This document shows, piece by piece, positions 8,070 to 15,801 of a stretch of DNA of 64,000 bases. The notes under the pieces are model-generated. The model was given only the letters and a program-made list of their open reading frames with translations, had not been told where the DNA came from and searched no databases. The number at the start of each line of letters is the position of its first letter. The first letter of the stretch is position 1. A program made the position numbers and the translations under genes. The stretch covers positions 1 to 64,000 of the forward strand of contig NZ_BQKV01000007.1 in the NCBI RefSeq assembly GCF_022180365.1, written 5' to 3'. Origin of the DNA: Faecalibacterium gallinarum (lineage in GTDB: Bacteria > Bacillota > Clostridia > Oscillospirales > Ruminococcaceae).

Positions 8070-8696
8070 ATGGCACGAGAGGAATTGCGGTTCCGGACGG
8101 CGTTGTTCGGCTACCGGAAATACGACGTGATCCGCTGTGTCAGGAACCTTCAGGCCGTCGGCGACGCTGAGCGCCGCCTCGCTCAGGAGAAATTTTCTGC
8201 ATTGGAGAGGAGGATGGCGTTGGTGGAACAAGAAAACAGCGCGCTGCGGCAGAACCTGGCCCAGCACAACGCGGTAGAGACCATCGCGGCCGCCAATGCA
8301 GAGCGTGCCGAGAGCGAGGTTGAGGTCCTGACCCGGAAACTGGCCGCCGCCCAGGCGGAGATTCGCCGGTACCAGACCCAGCTGTTCGCCTACGAGCGGG
8401 CGATGCTGTCTCTCCGGCGGGAAAACGCCGAGATGGAGGAGCTTTGCGAGCAGGCCCGGGAACGAGGCGTCTCCCTGAAACAAAAGCAGGAACTGCCCCA
8501 TTTTGAGGCCATCGAGGAAGAACCGCGCCGTGCGGTGGCGGAACGTGTCGAAACGCCCCGTTGTACCCAGGCTCCGGCGGCCCGGCCCGCAGATTCGCAG
8601 ACACCGGCCAACAAAAGCGAGCTGGAGGATCTCTCTCTCCAGCTGCTGGACGAGATGGAGCGGCTGATGGAGCAAGAGGGCATCCCCTTACATTAA
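8070..8696 (+). CDS. DivIVA-like coiled-coil protein
   Basis: The 208-residue product begins with a short LFGYRKYDV-type segment that resembles the membrane-binding start of DivIVA/GpsB proteins. It continues as a long heptad-rich coiled coil (about residues 25-145), then a low-complexity acidic stretch and a final short helix. No enzyme motif is present. The position 46 bases after ftsZ suggests a division or polar-scaffold role, which is inference. The ATG at 8070 is preferred because GGGAGG ends eight bases before it; the ATG at 8064 is only two bases from that site. Confidence 0.65.
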   Translation: MAREELRFRTALFGYRKYDVIRCVRNLQAVGDAERRLAQEKFSALERRMALVEQENSALRQNLAQHNAVETIAAANAERAESEVEVLTRKLAAAQAEIRRYQTQLFAYERAMLSLRRENAEMEELCEQARERGVSLKQKQELPHFEAIEEEPRRAVAERVETPRCTQAPAARPADSQTPANKSELEDLSLQLLDEMERLMEQEGIPLH

Positions 8697-8708
8697 ACGA
8701 AACCCAAA

Positions 8709-8747
8709 ATACCCCCCGGCAGCCTTGGGCGCCGGGGGGTATTTTTT
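8709..8747 (+). terminator. Terminator of the ftsZ operon
   Basis: ATACCCCCCGGC (8709-8720) pairs with GCCGGGGGGTAT (8731-8742) and is followed by a run of six T. This is a strong intrinsic terminator between convergent genes. Confidence 0.9.
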
Positions 8748-8764
8748 GCGTGTTGGGGGGCAGG

Positions 8765-9346
8765 TCAGCGGGCAGCGCTGGTGCCGTGCTCCATCAGATA
8801 GGTGGCCTGAAGATCGGCGATGTGGAGCTTGACGGCCAGGGGGTAGCGGTCGTAAGCCTCTGAGATGGCGTAGCAGCCGCCCCGGGCCGCGTCATCGAAG
8901 CCGCCCATATGCCAGCGGATGGCCACAGCCTCCTCGACCCGCAGATGCATGAACCGTTCGATCAGAAAGACGCTCTTCTCCCCGTGGCCATAGGGGAACA
9001 GATCCTCTACGGTGTAGGTGGGAACCTTCTCCCACTGGCCGGTGGCCTCGTTTTTGACGTTTCGGGTGCCGGGCTTGTAGTAGTTGGCCTTGCACAGGTC
9101 GTGGAGCAGCGCGCAGATGGCGAAGCTCTCCTCGCTGTCTCCCTCCTGGAAGAAGGTGTCGTGCAGCGCATGGTAGACGTTTAAACTGTGCATGCACAGC
9201 CCGCCCTCACAGGCCCCGTGGAACCGGGTGGAGGCCGGCGCACGGAAAAAGTCGGTCTTGTTCTCCAGCCAGTACAGCAGCTTGTCGGCCCCGGGGCGGG
9301 TGACATGCTGGCGGAAAATCTGGAGGAATTCTTCCCGGTCCGTCAT
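8765..9346 (-). CDS. HD-domain phosphohydrolase family protein
   Basis: The 193-residue protein has the metal-binding signature of the HD superfamily: CMHSLNVYHAL (first His near residue 53), LLHDLCK (His-Asp near residue 82) and further His residues in YGHGEKS and IRWHMGG. Such proteins hydrolyse phosphomonoesters or phosphodiesters, often of nucleotides, but the substrate is not evident here. It is the second gene of a two-gene unit with ydbC (one base between them), both transcribed from the promoter near 9620. Confidence 0.8.
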   Translation of the reverse strand: MTDREEFLQIFRQHVTRPGADKLLYWLENKTDFFRAPASTRFHGACEGGLCMHSLNVYHALHDTFFQEGDSEESFAICALLHDLCKANYYKPGTRNVKNEATGQWEKVPTYTVEDLFPYGHGEKSVFLIERFMHLRVEEAVAIRWHMGGFDDAARGGCYAISEAYDRYPLAVKLHIADLQATYLMEHGTSAAR

Positions 9347-9347
9347 C

Positions 9348-9578
9348 TCACGGCTCCAGATCGTCCAGGTCGTTGAGGATGCCCTTCAGGATGGCCAGCT
9401 CGTCGTGGCTCAGGGAGATTCCCTTGCCCATCCGGGTGCCGTCCGGCGACCAGTCGCGGATGTCATATTTCGGCTCGGCGTCGTTCCAGCTGATGAGATT
9501 GAGCTGGCGCTCCCAGCCTCTGGGGCGCTGGGACAGCACAGCGATGCGCTGAACCACTTCGTATTTGATCTCTGCCAT
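9348..9578 (-). CDS. YdbC-family (PC4/YdbC-like) single-strand nucleic-acid-binding protein
   Basis: The 76-residue protein matches the bacterial YdbC group related to eukaryotic coactivator PC4. The conserved core is KYDIRDWSPDGTRMGKGISL followed by the helix LSHDELAILKGIL. Family members bind single-stranded DNA or RNA as dimers; the cellular role is poorly known. It is the first gene of the operon with the HD hydrolase. The translation start is clear because the product begins immediately after the -10 region leader. Confidence 0.8.
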   Translation of the reverse strand: MAEIKYEVVQRIAVLSQRPRGWERQLNLISWNDAEPKYDIRDWSPDGTRMGKGISLSHDELAILKGILNDLDDLEP

Positions 9579-9613
9579 AATGCGGTACCTGCCTTTTATT
9601 GTGATTTTATATC

Positions 9614-9642
9614 ATAATAAAAGAAGCGCCGCGAGATTGCAA
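9614..9642 (-). promoter_or_regulatory. Promoter of ydbC and the HD hydrolase gene
   Basis: On the minus strand TTGCAA (9637-9642), a 17-base spacer and TATTAT (9614-9619) lie about 35-60 bases before the ydbC ATG. Confidence 0.65.
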
Positions 9643-9688
9643 CCGGAAAATCAAAATATTCAGAAAAAATTCCTTTCATCCGGCGGTT

Positions 9689-10135
9689 TTAGCCGTAGGG
9701 GGCCTCCTCCCGCCATTCCACCAGCCGCTGGACTGTCTCGTCGTCCTGCTGGGCGGGGCGGGCCCGGCGGGGGTCGGTGTCTTTGGACTCCACCCGGTTG
9801 TTCTCCGGCATATAGGCGGCCATGACGCCGGGGGTGGTCCCGGCCAGGAAACTCTCAGCGTTTTTCTGGCGGCTGGCGGCGGGGGTGCCGTCGGTATAGG
9901 GCACGGCCCCCCGGGGAATACTGTCCGGCCCGGGGTGAGGGGTCTGCCCGGGCCCTGCCGGGGGATGGGGCGCCGGGGCCGGAGCGCCGCCGGGCTGGTT
10001 GGGATCGGCCGGAGCGGCAGAAACCGGGGCCCGGCCCAGGGGCGGGCTGTTGCGGCTGCTGGCGGCCCCTGGGCGGGCCTTGGGGCCGGGCAGGTTGTCC
10101 ATTTCGTGGCGGATGAATGGGGTCAGAGAATTCAT
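9689..10135 (-). CDS. Proline-rich protein of unknown function
   Basis: I do not recognise this 148-residue product. It begins with a short helix-forming stretch (MNSLTPFIRHEMDNL), continues as a disordered Pro/Ala/Gly-rich segment (about residues 17-80), and ends with a less biased region containing ESFLAGTTPGVMAAYMPE and an acidic tail. There is no signal peptide, membrane segment or cysteine. The ATG at 10135 has CGGAGG at good spacing. The gene lies downstream of the peptidoglycan-binding gene on the same strand, but a strong terminator separates them. Codon bias matches the neighbours, which supports a real gene. Confidence 0.6.
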   Translation of the reverse strand: MNSLTPFIRHEMDNLPGPKARPGAASSRNSPPLGRAPVSAAPADPNQPGGAPAPAPHPPAGPGQTPHPGPDSIPRGAVPYTDGTPAASRQKNAESFLAGTTPGVMAAYMPENNRVESKDTDPRRARPAQQDDETVQRLVEWREEAPYG

Positions 10136-10190
10136 AGCATACACCTCCGCCTTTAGGTTGCCCGGCATACGGGCGGAAATACCCCCGAAC

Positions 10191-10224
10191 AAAAAGGGCC
10201 GCGGATGCAGCGCATCCGCGGCCC
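10191..10224 (-). terminator. Terminator of the peptidoglycan-binding gene
   Basis: A perfect 13-base-pair stem (GGGCCGCGGATGC and GCATCCGCGGCCC, three-base loop) is followed by TTTTT on the minus strand. A second hairpin (GCCTGCTC/GAGCAGGC, 10225-10245) lies between it and the stop codon. Confidence 0.9.
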
Positions 10225-10258
10225 GCCTGCTCACTCGGAGCAGGCAGAAGGGAAAATC

Positions 10259-10732
10259 TTAGGCGTAGAGCTTCGCCCAGGTGTTCTGGCCGATGACGCC
10301 GTCCACACTCAGACCATTGATGCTCTGGAAGTTGCGGACCGCCGTAGTGGTTTTGGAGCCGAACTTGCCATCGGCGCTCAGGGTGGCGCCCTTGAGGTTC
10401 AGCCGCTGCTGGGCGCTCTTAACAGTGGCGCCGGCCTGGCCGTTCCGCATGGCGATGCCGGGGTACTGCTCGGCGCTGCTGTGGTTCTGGATGTACCGGT
10501 TGTACAGTGCATTCCAGGTGTTCTGGCCTACTTTTCCGTCTGCGGTCAGGTTGTTCTGGGTCTGGAACTGGCGGACCGCGTCGTTGGTTTTGGAGCCAAA
10601 GCCTCCGTCCACGGTCAGAACCGGGTAGTTGAGGCAGTTGCCCCGCACGCCGTTCAGCCAGATCTGGACCAGAGCGACGTCGGGGCCGTTGGAGCCGTTT
10701 TGAAGCATTGCGTAATATTCAGGTTTTGCCAT
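10259..10732 (-). CDS. Protein with two peptidoglycan-binding domains
   Basis: The 157-residue protein consists almost entirely of two PG_binding_1 repeats. The first covers about residues 13-78 (LTADGKVGQNTWNALYN) and the second about residues 97-157 (LSVDGVIGQNTWAKLYA). Each ends with the DGxxGxxTW signature. Such modules normally dock enzymes to the wall, but no catalytic domain and no signal peptide is present, so export and partner are unclear. A good AGGAGG precedes the ATG. It could be a spore-cortex or wall-scaffold protein; this is inference from its position after spoIIR. Confidence 0.8.
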   Translation of the reverse strand: MAKPEYYAMLQNGSNGPDVALVQIWLNGVRGNCLNYPVLTVDGGFGSKTNDAVRQFQTQNNLTADGKVGQNTWNALYNRYIQNHSSAEQYPGIAMRNGQAGATVKSAQQRLNLKGATLSADGKFGSKTTTAVRNFQSINGLSVDGVIGQNTWAKLYA

Positions 10733-10790
10733 AGTGTAAACACACCTCCTATGCCCCAGTGTATGCGGGGCCGGGGCGGGATGTGCCGAT

Positions 10791-11447
10791 TCACTCCACC
10801 ACCAGGAGGGGACGGTCTTCCCGGGAGGCGGTCAGGCTCTGCCACCAGTCCACCACCCGGAACCGGATAACATAATCCCCGCAGACCAGATCGTTCTCGG
10901 CGGGGGTGTCGTAGCTGGCGCAGGCCGAGAGGCAGAGCCCCGGGTAGAGCACACACCACCAGTTCCGGCCGTAGGTGTCCGGGGCACCCAGATCCACCCG
11001 CAAAGCGTCGTACCGCCCCGCCGGCAGCCGGAAGCTGCCGTAATCCGCGGCGTCAAAGTACATGTTCTGGAGAGAGACTTTCACCGGTACTGATACCCCC
11101 AGCCGGGCCAGGGCATGGCGGGCAGTCAGCTGGAACCGAACCAGGTTCCGGGAGGCACAGATCAGTGCCTCCTGCTGGGTGTCTGCATCCCCCCAGAGGG
11201 TTTCGGTGAGCTGGAGCAGGGCGTCCCGCACCATCAATTTAAGGGTCTGGTCCCGCACCCCGTCGCTGTCGGCCCGGACGTGGAGCCGGAGGGTGTCGGC
11301 CCGGAGCGCTTCGCCGGTGGATTGCTGGGCCGCAAACCAGCGGCCCGGGGCGGCTGCCAGCAAAAGACCCAGCAGCAGGGATGTACATAAAAGACCCATC
11401 TGCCTGCGGGACAGAAGGTGGGAGGAATCAAAGGGCAGAGCAAACAT
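10791..11447 (-). CDS. spoIIR: Stage II sporulation protein R homologue
   Basis: The 218-residue protein has a single N-terminal membrane or signal segment (about residues 18-34) and an extracytoplasmic domain with SpoIIR family signatures: LRLHVRADSD, a KLMVRDALL helix, LPAGRYDALRV and RNWWCVLYPGLCL. In sporulating Firmicutes SpoIIR is made in the forespore and triggers SpoIIGA to process pro-sigma-E. The ATG at 11447 follows a hairpin directly; AAAGGA lies about 12 bases upstream. The gene lies between ispE and a peptidoglycan-binding gene, all on the minus strand. Whether this organism sporulates cannot be judged from the window. Confidence 0.85.
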   Translation of the reverse strand: MFALPFDSSHLLSRRQMGLLCTSLLLGLLLAAAPGRWFAAQQSTGEALRADTLRLHVRADSDGVRDQTLKLMVRDALLQLTETLWGDADTQQEALICASRNLVRFQLTARHALARLGVSVPVKVSLQNMYFDAADYGSFRLPAGRYDALRVDLGAPDTYGRNWWCVLYPGLCLSACASYDTPAENDLVCGDYVIRFRVVDWWQSLTASREDRPLLVVE

Positions 11448-11502
11448 AAAAACGGCAGATCCTTTCTTCGGTGTTGTTACCGAAAGTCTGGGTCTGCCGT
11501 TT
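11448..11502 (-). terminator. Hairpin between ispE and spoIIR
   Basis: On the minus strand AAACGGCAGA (11493-11502) pairs with TCTGCCGTTT (11450-11459), with an inner stem TTCGGT/ACCGAA, and ends in a T run that touches the spoIIR ATG. It is terminator-shaped. The AAAGGA used by spoIIR is inside the loop region. Confidence 0.55.
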
Positions 11503-11527
11503 GGGCTTTATACAATTTCTGGAAATT

Positions 11528-12421
11528 TCAGCGCCCGGCGCGGTACGCCCGCAGAACCCGGGCCCCGCCCCGGTCGGGCCGGGCGATGTACACCTGAGGG
11601 TATTGTTTTTTCAGCTGTTCCGCTGCGGCCCGGGCCTGGGACTCCTGGGCGAAGATGCCAAACACCGCTGCGCCGCTGCCGGTCATTAGGGCGGTGAGGG
11701 CGCCGTTTGCCCGCAGGGCGGCCTTGATGGCGGCGGTATCCTTAGCGCCGCTGCACTCTTCCAGGGCGTTGCCCGCGGCCTCACAGAGCCCGGCCAGATC
11801 CCCGGCCCGGATGGCGGCTTCCTGAGCGGCGCAGTCGGGGTGGACCGAGGAGCCCACCCGGTCATAGGCCGCGAACGCCTCGGGGGTAGAGATGCCGTAG
11901 TCGGGCATAACGACGGTGAACCAGCAGTCGGGGCAGGGGGGCAGAGGTTTCAAAAGATCTCCCAGCCCCTGGACCCGGCAGGTGCCCCCCATCAGGGCAA
12001 AGGGAACGTCTGCCCCGATCCCCGCGCCCAGGGCGCAGAGCTCGCTCATGGAGAGGCCCGCCCCATACAGGGCGTTCATCCCCACCAGCACGGCGGCGGC
12101 GTCGGCGCTTCCGCCGGCCATCCCCGCCCGCACGGGGACGCTCTTATAAATGGTAATGTCCACCCCGGCCAGCAGTCCGGTGTAGTGGAAGAAAGCCATG
12201 GCCGCCTTGATGGCGGTGTTCTTGTCGTTGACGGCCACCCGGCTGCCCGGCATCTGCAAGGTCAGGTTCTGGCTGCGGTGCAGGTTGACCCGCTCATAGA
12301 GGGTGATGGCCTGCATGGTCATGTCCAGGTCGTGGTAGCCGCTGGGCAGAAGGCCCACCACGTCGAGAGCCAGGTTCAGCTTGGCGGGGGCCAGCACGGT
12401 GACGCTTTGGCAGGGTTTCAT
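11528..12421 (-). CDS. ispE: 4-diphosphocytidyl-2-C-methyl-D-erythritol kinase
   Basis: The 297-residue GHMP kinase phosphorylates CDP-methylerythritol in the non-mevalonate isoprenoid pathway. Lys14 in APAKLNLAL, the ATP loop PVRAGMAGGSADAAAVL (about residues 96-112) and GIGADVPFAL with Asp138 match the family. The C-terminal GHMP domain contains LMTGSGAAVFGIF. AAGGAGG precedes the ATG. It lies 21 bases after the DUF362 gene and probably belongs to the Lrp-aminotransferase-DUF362 operon, an unusual place for it; ispE often sits near purR or spoVG in Firmicutes. Confidence 0.95.
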   Translation of the reverse strand: MKPCQSVTVLAPAKLNLALDVVGLLPSGYHDLDMTMQAITLYERVNLHRSQNLTLQMPGSRVAVNDKNTAIKAAMAFFHYTGLLAGVDITIYKSVPVRAGMAGGSADAAAVLVGMNALYGAGLSMSELCALGAGIGADVPFALMGGTCRVQGLGDLLKPLPPCPDCWFTVVMPDYGISTPEAFAAYDRVGSSVHPDCAAQEAAIRAGDLAGLCEAAGNALEECSGAKDTAAIKAALRANGALTALMTGSGAAVFGIFAQESQARAAAEQLKKQYPQVYIARPDRGGARVLRAYRAGR

Positions 12422-12442
12422 AGAGGGGCCTCCTTTGGCGGT

Positions 12443-13618
12443 TTAATGGCGGAAGATGCTGCTCTGCTGGACGGCGATGGCCTTGACGGGGCACATCTCG
12501 TGGCAGCAGAAGCAGCGGATGCAGTCCCGGGAGCGGATGTGAGCCCGGCCGTTCAGGATGCGGATGGTGTGCTGGGGGCAGATCTCGGCGCACTTGCCGC
12601 AGCCGATGCACTTGTCCGCCCGGATCACCGGGTGGGGGGCCAGCAGATGCTCGGCGGCCTTGGCCGCCGGGCGGAGCAGCCCCGGGAATCGCATGTCGGC
12701 AAAATCGGTGCTCCCTTCGCCCCCCTGGGCGAAGCTGACGGGCAGCTTCCAGGCCGGGGTGGGGGGAACAAAGGCGGCGGTGTCCCCGGCCAGCTGGCCG
12801 GGCTCAAAGGCGGTACCGCAGAGCCCCCGCCGCTGGGCGGCCGCCAGATAGGGCACCCGCATGGGGTCCAGGCCGATCAGATAAGCCGCCGCCAGGTCCA
12901 GGGCGGGCAGGTCCTCGCTGGCCAGCAGCAGACCCAGAGAGCGGGGCTCGCCTCCTGAGGGGCCGTCCCCCTCCATCCCCACGACGGCGTCCAGAAGGGC
13001 CATCCGGGGCTTGACGGTCTCCAAAAGGTCGATCAGCATCTCACCGAACCGCTCCCGGTCGGGGTAGCGCATATGCCACTCGGCCTTTTTGAGGCCGGGA
13101 ATCACCCCGAACAAATTTTTGCAGGCGGCGGTCAGGCCGGTCATCACATGGGTTTTCAGCTTGGGCAGATCGATGATGAAATCTGCCTGGGCCACCGGCC
13201 GCAGAATCTCGAACTGCTGGGCCGCCTTGCCCTGGGCGGGGACGATCACCGTCTCGCAGGTGGTGTAGGCGCAGACCCCTTCTTCGGCGCAGACGTCGGC
13301 CAGCCCGCTGACCCGGTAGAGGGCCTCCATCTGGCCGGGGTTATAGATGCCGCCGGCCGAGTCGGCCACCGTGATATTCTCGCACAAAGCGCCCCGCCGC
13401 TTGCAGGCTCGGATCACCGCCCGCACAATCTCGGGGTGAGTGGTGACGGCCTGGTCGGGGTCGGCCTTGGCCAGGAGGTTCGGTTTCAGCAGGATTTTGG
13501 TCTCGGGGCCGATCTCCCGGGTGCAGTCCAGGGAGGCAAAGAGGGATTCCACCGCCGCCTCACAGAGGGCGGGGTCGTACCGATCCGCCCTCTGGACCCA
13601 TACCGGCGCGCCGGTCAT
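12443..13618 (-). CDS. DUF362 domain protein with C-terminal 2[4Fe-4S] ferredoxin domain
   Basis: The 391-residue protein has an N-terminal DUF362 domain (about residues 35-300, with KILLKPNLL, VADSAGG, KLKTH and NLFGVIPG motifs). A bacterial ferredoxin domain follows, with two cluster motifs, CIGCGKCAEICP (about residue 337) and CIRCFCCHEMCP (about residue 366). DUF362 proteins are widespread in anaerobes and their reaction is not firmly known; an electron-transfer or metabolite-reductase role is likely. It overlaps the aminotransferase gene by four bases (ATGA), implying translational coupling. Confidence 0.88.
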   Translation of the reverse strand: MTGAPVWVQRADRYDPALCEAAVESLFASLDCTREIGPETKILLKPNLLAKADPDQAVTTHPEIVRAVIRACKRRGALCENITVADSAGGIYNPGQMEALYRVSGLADVCAEEGVCAYTTCETVIVPAQGKAAQQFEILRPVAQADFIIDLPKLKTHVMTGLTAACKNLFGVIPGLKKAEWHMRYPDRERFGEMLIDLLETVKPRMALLDAVVGMEGDGPSGGEPRSLGLLLASEDLPALDLAAAYLIGLDPMRVPYLAAAQRRGLCGTAFEPGQLAGDTAAFVPPTPAWKLPVSFAQGGEGSTDFADMRFPGLLRPAAKAAEHLLAPHPVIRADKCIGCGKCAEICPQHTIRILNGRAHIRSRDCIRCFCCHEMCPVKAIAVQQSSIFRH

Positions 13619-14802
13619 TGCTCTGCGCAGGGGGCGCCGATCTCCTGCAAAAATTCGCCGATCCGTTTCAGGGCTTCTTTCAGGTGCTCCACCGAGTAGG
13701 CGTAGGACACCCGGCAGTACCCCTCACCCGAGTCGCCGAAGGCGTCGCCGGGCACCAGGGCCACATGCTTTTGTTCCAGCAGCCGAGTGCAGAACTCCTG
13801 GCTGGTCATGCCGGTGGACTGGATGCAGGGGAAAGCGTAGAACGCGCCCTTGGGCTCAAAGCAGGTCAGGCCCAGGTCGTTGAACCCCTTGACCACCAGG
13901 CGGCGGCGCATGTTGTACTCGTCCCGCATCTGCTCGATTTCCTTGTCGCACTCTTTCAGGGCCACGATGGCGGCGTACTGGCTGGTGGTGGGGGCGCTCA
14001 TGATGGCGCTCTGGTGGATCTTGGTCATGATCTGGATGATGGGGGCCGGGCCGCAGGCGTAGCCCAGCCGCCAGCCGGTCATGGCGTAGCTCTTGGAGAA
14101 GCCATTCACCACCACCGTCCGCTCCTTCATCCCGGGCAGGGAGGCAATGGAGATATGGCGGTTGGCGCCATAGGTCAGCTCCGAATAGATCTCATCGGAC
14201 AGGACGATCACATTGGTGCCCCGCAGCACCTCGGCAATGGCCTCCAGGTCCTCCCGCTCCAGCACTGCGCCGGTGGGGTTGTTGGGGAAGGGCAGGATCA
14301 AAAGCTTGGTGCGGGGGGTGATGGCCTGGCGCAGGGCCTCGGCGTTCAGGCGGAACTCATCCTCCAGCCGGCAGGGCAGGTGGACCGGCACACCCCCGGA
14401 CAGGGTGGTGATGGGCTCATAACAGACAAAGCAGGGCTCGGGGATGATGACCTCGTCCCCCGGGCTCACCAGGGCCCGGACGCACATATCAATGGCCTCG
14501 CTGCCGCCCACCGTGACCAGCACTTCGTGAAGGGGATCATAGTCCAGCTCGAACCGGCGCTTGAGGTAGCGGCAGATCTCCACCCGCAGCTCTTTCAGGC
14601 CGGCGTTGGAGGTATAGCGGGTGCGGCCGTGTTCCAGACTGTCGATGCCCGCTTCCCGGATGGCCCAGGGGGTTTTGAAATCCGGCTCGCCCACCCCCAG
14701 GCTGATGCACTCAGGCATCTCGGCGGCCAGATCAAAGAATTTGCGGATGCCGGAGGGGCGCATGGCCGCCGCAGCAGGCGCAATCAATTTTTCGTACTCC
14801 AT
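13615..14802 (-). CDS. PLP-dependent aminotransferase, class I/II
   Basis: The 395-residue enzyme is a fold-type I aminotransferase. PLP contacts are visible: PFPNNPTG around residue 173, Asp203 in LSDEIY, the Schiff-base Lys237 in NGFSKSYAMTGWRLGY, and the substrate-carboxylate Arg in YCRVSY near the C-terminus. It resembles the aspartate, aromatic or alanine aminotransferase group (PatA/AspC type), and the exact amino acid cannot be assigned. The start ATG overlaps the stop of the upstream Lrp-type gene (TAATG). The pairing with an Lrp regulator suggests amino-acid-responsive control. Confidence 0.92.
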   Translation of the reverse strand: MEYEKLIAPAAAAMRPSGIRKFFDLAAEMPECISLGVGEPDFKTPWAIREAGIDSLEHGRTRYTSNAGLKELRVEICRYLKRRFELDYDPLHEVLVTVGGSEAIDMCVRALVSPGDEVIIPEPCFVCYEPITTLSGGVPVHLPCRLEDEFRLNAEALRQAITPRTKLLILPFPNNPTGAVLEREDLEAIAEVLRGTNVIVLSDEIYSELTYGANRHISIASLPGMKERTVVVNGFSKSYAMTGWRLGYACGPAPIIQIMTKIHQSAIMSAPTTSQYAAIVALKECDKEIEQMRDEYNMRRRLVVKGFNDLGLTCFEPKGAFYAFPCIQSTGMTSQEFCTRLLEQKHVALVPGDAFGDSGEGYCRVSYAYSVEHLKEALKRIGEFLQEIGAPCAEQ

Positions 14803-15275
14803 TACAGCAGCTCTCTTTCGTCAATTTCATCCATCTGATACAGCTTGCCCTCCCGCTTGTAGGTGCGGAGCACAAAGTGGGTGGCGGTGGACAGAACGTC
14901 GTCCAGGGGGGACAGGCGCTTGGCCACAAAGAGGGCGATCTCCTGGAAGGTCTTGCCCTTGATGACCAGCTGCAAGTCGTAGCCGCCGCTCATCAGAAGG
15001 ACGCTCTCCACTTCGTCGAAGGAGGCGATGGTGTTGGCGATCTCATCAAAGCCGCGGCTCTTTTTGGGGGAGACGTGGAGCTCGATGACGGCCTCCACCC
15101 GGTCGACGCCGGCCTTCTCCCAGTCCACCAGGGTCTTGTAACCCTTGATCAGGCCCTGGGCCCGGGCCAGGTCCATCATGGCCGAAACCTCGGCCGGGGA
15201 TTTGCCCAGCATGGCGGCGATATCCTCCACAGGGAGCCGGGCGTTGTTTTCCAGAATCTTCAAAAGCTGTTCCAT
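14802..15275 (-). CDS. Lrp/AsnC family transcriptional regulator
   Basis: The 157-residue protein has an N-terminal winged-helix domain (about residues 1-55, with LPVEDIAAMLGKSPAEVSAMM) and a C-terminal RAM/AsnC effector domain (about 65-140, with HVSPKKSRGFDEIA and VLLMSGGYDLQLVIKG). Members sense amino acids and often regulate themselves. The ATG at 15275 is chosen because AAGGAG lies ten bases upstream. It heads an operon with the aminotransferase, DUF362 and ispE genes, and is divergent from the ACT-PFL pair, which it might also control; this last point is inference. Confidence 0.9.
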   Translation of the reverse strand: MEQLLKILENNARLPVEDIAAMLGKSPAEVSAMMDLARAQGLIKGYKTLVDWEKAGVDRVEAVIELHVSPKKSRGFDEIANTIASFDEVESVLLMSGGYDLQLVIKGKTFQEIALFVAKRLSPLDDVLSTATHFVLRTYKREGKLYQMDEIDERELL

Positions 15276-15314
15276 AGCACAAACACTCCTTGTATTGCAT
15301 CGATCGTATGCCCC

Positions 15315-15343
15315 AGTATAACACAGCCCGCGCGGGATTGCAC
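15315..15343 (-). promoter_or_regulatory. Promoter of the Lrp-aminotransferase operon
   Basis: On the minus strand TTATACT has its -10 hexamer TATACT at 15315-15320. A weak -35 GTGCAA (15338-15343) lies 17 bases upstream of it. Confidence 0.5.
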
Positions 15344-15395
15344 CCCCTGTTTTTAGGAGCATGAAGCGGCGATCCGCGCTTTTTTCCAAAAAGAG

Positions 15396-15424
15396 TGTTC
15401 AAAATTCGTCAAATCTGCTATACT
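15396..15424 (+). promoter_or_regulatory. Promoter of the ACT-PFL pair
   Basis: TATACT (15419-15424) is preceded at 17 bases by TGTTCA (15396-15401), a weak -35. It lies back to back with the Lrp operon promoter in the 233-base divergent region. Confidence 0.5.
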
Positions 15425-15508
15425 GTAAAGACATGGGGCGGGCCCCATGCCAAAGCCGCAGAACATCTCGCCGTTACAGGCCCAAAAAACAGAAAAGGGA
15501 TGGGAATT

Positions 15509-15778
15509 ATGAAAGCGTTTATTACCGTTGTTGGCCGTGACACCGTGGGTGTCGTTTCCAGGGTGTCCACCCTGTGCAGTGAGCTGAACATCAACATCGA
15601 GGATATCTCCCAGAGCATTCTGCAGGGGATGTTCGCCATGATTATGCTGGTGGATCTGGCCGGGTGCAACGTCACCCACGAGGAGCTGCGGGCCCGGGTG
15701 GAGGCTCTGGGCCAGGAGATGGAGATGCAGATCAACCTCACCCGGCAGGAAGTCTTTGACGCGATGCACACCATTTGA
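15509..15778 (+). CDS. ACT domain-containing protein (UPF0237 family)
   Basis: The 89-residue protein is a single ACT domain ([20 protein letters not shown], then the [11 protein letters not shown] motif), the fold that binds amino acids as an allosteric sensor. Stand-alone members of this family are conserved next to PFL/UPF0210 genes, as here (23 bases apart). The ATG at 15509 follows AAAGGGA at usable distance; an ATG three codons earlier sits too close to that site. Its ligand is unknown. Confidence 0.88.
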   Translation: MKAFITVVGRDTVGVVSRVSTLCSELNINIEDISQSILQGMFAMIMLVDLAGCNVTHEELRARVEALGQEMEMQINLTRQEVFDAMHTI

Positions 15779-15801
15779 GGGAGGGCACAGAAGGAATGAG
15801 C

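Noticed and set aside
11463-11527. Forespore sigma-F promoter before spoIIR
   Set aside because: A GGTAACAACA stretch resembles a sigma-F -10, but no -35 element lies at the required distance, so the call would be speculative.
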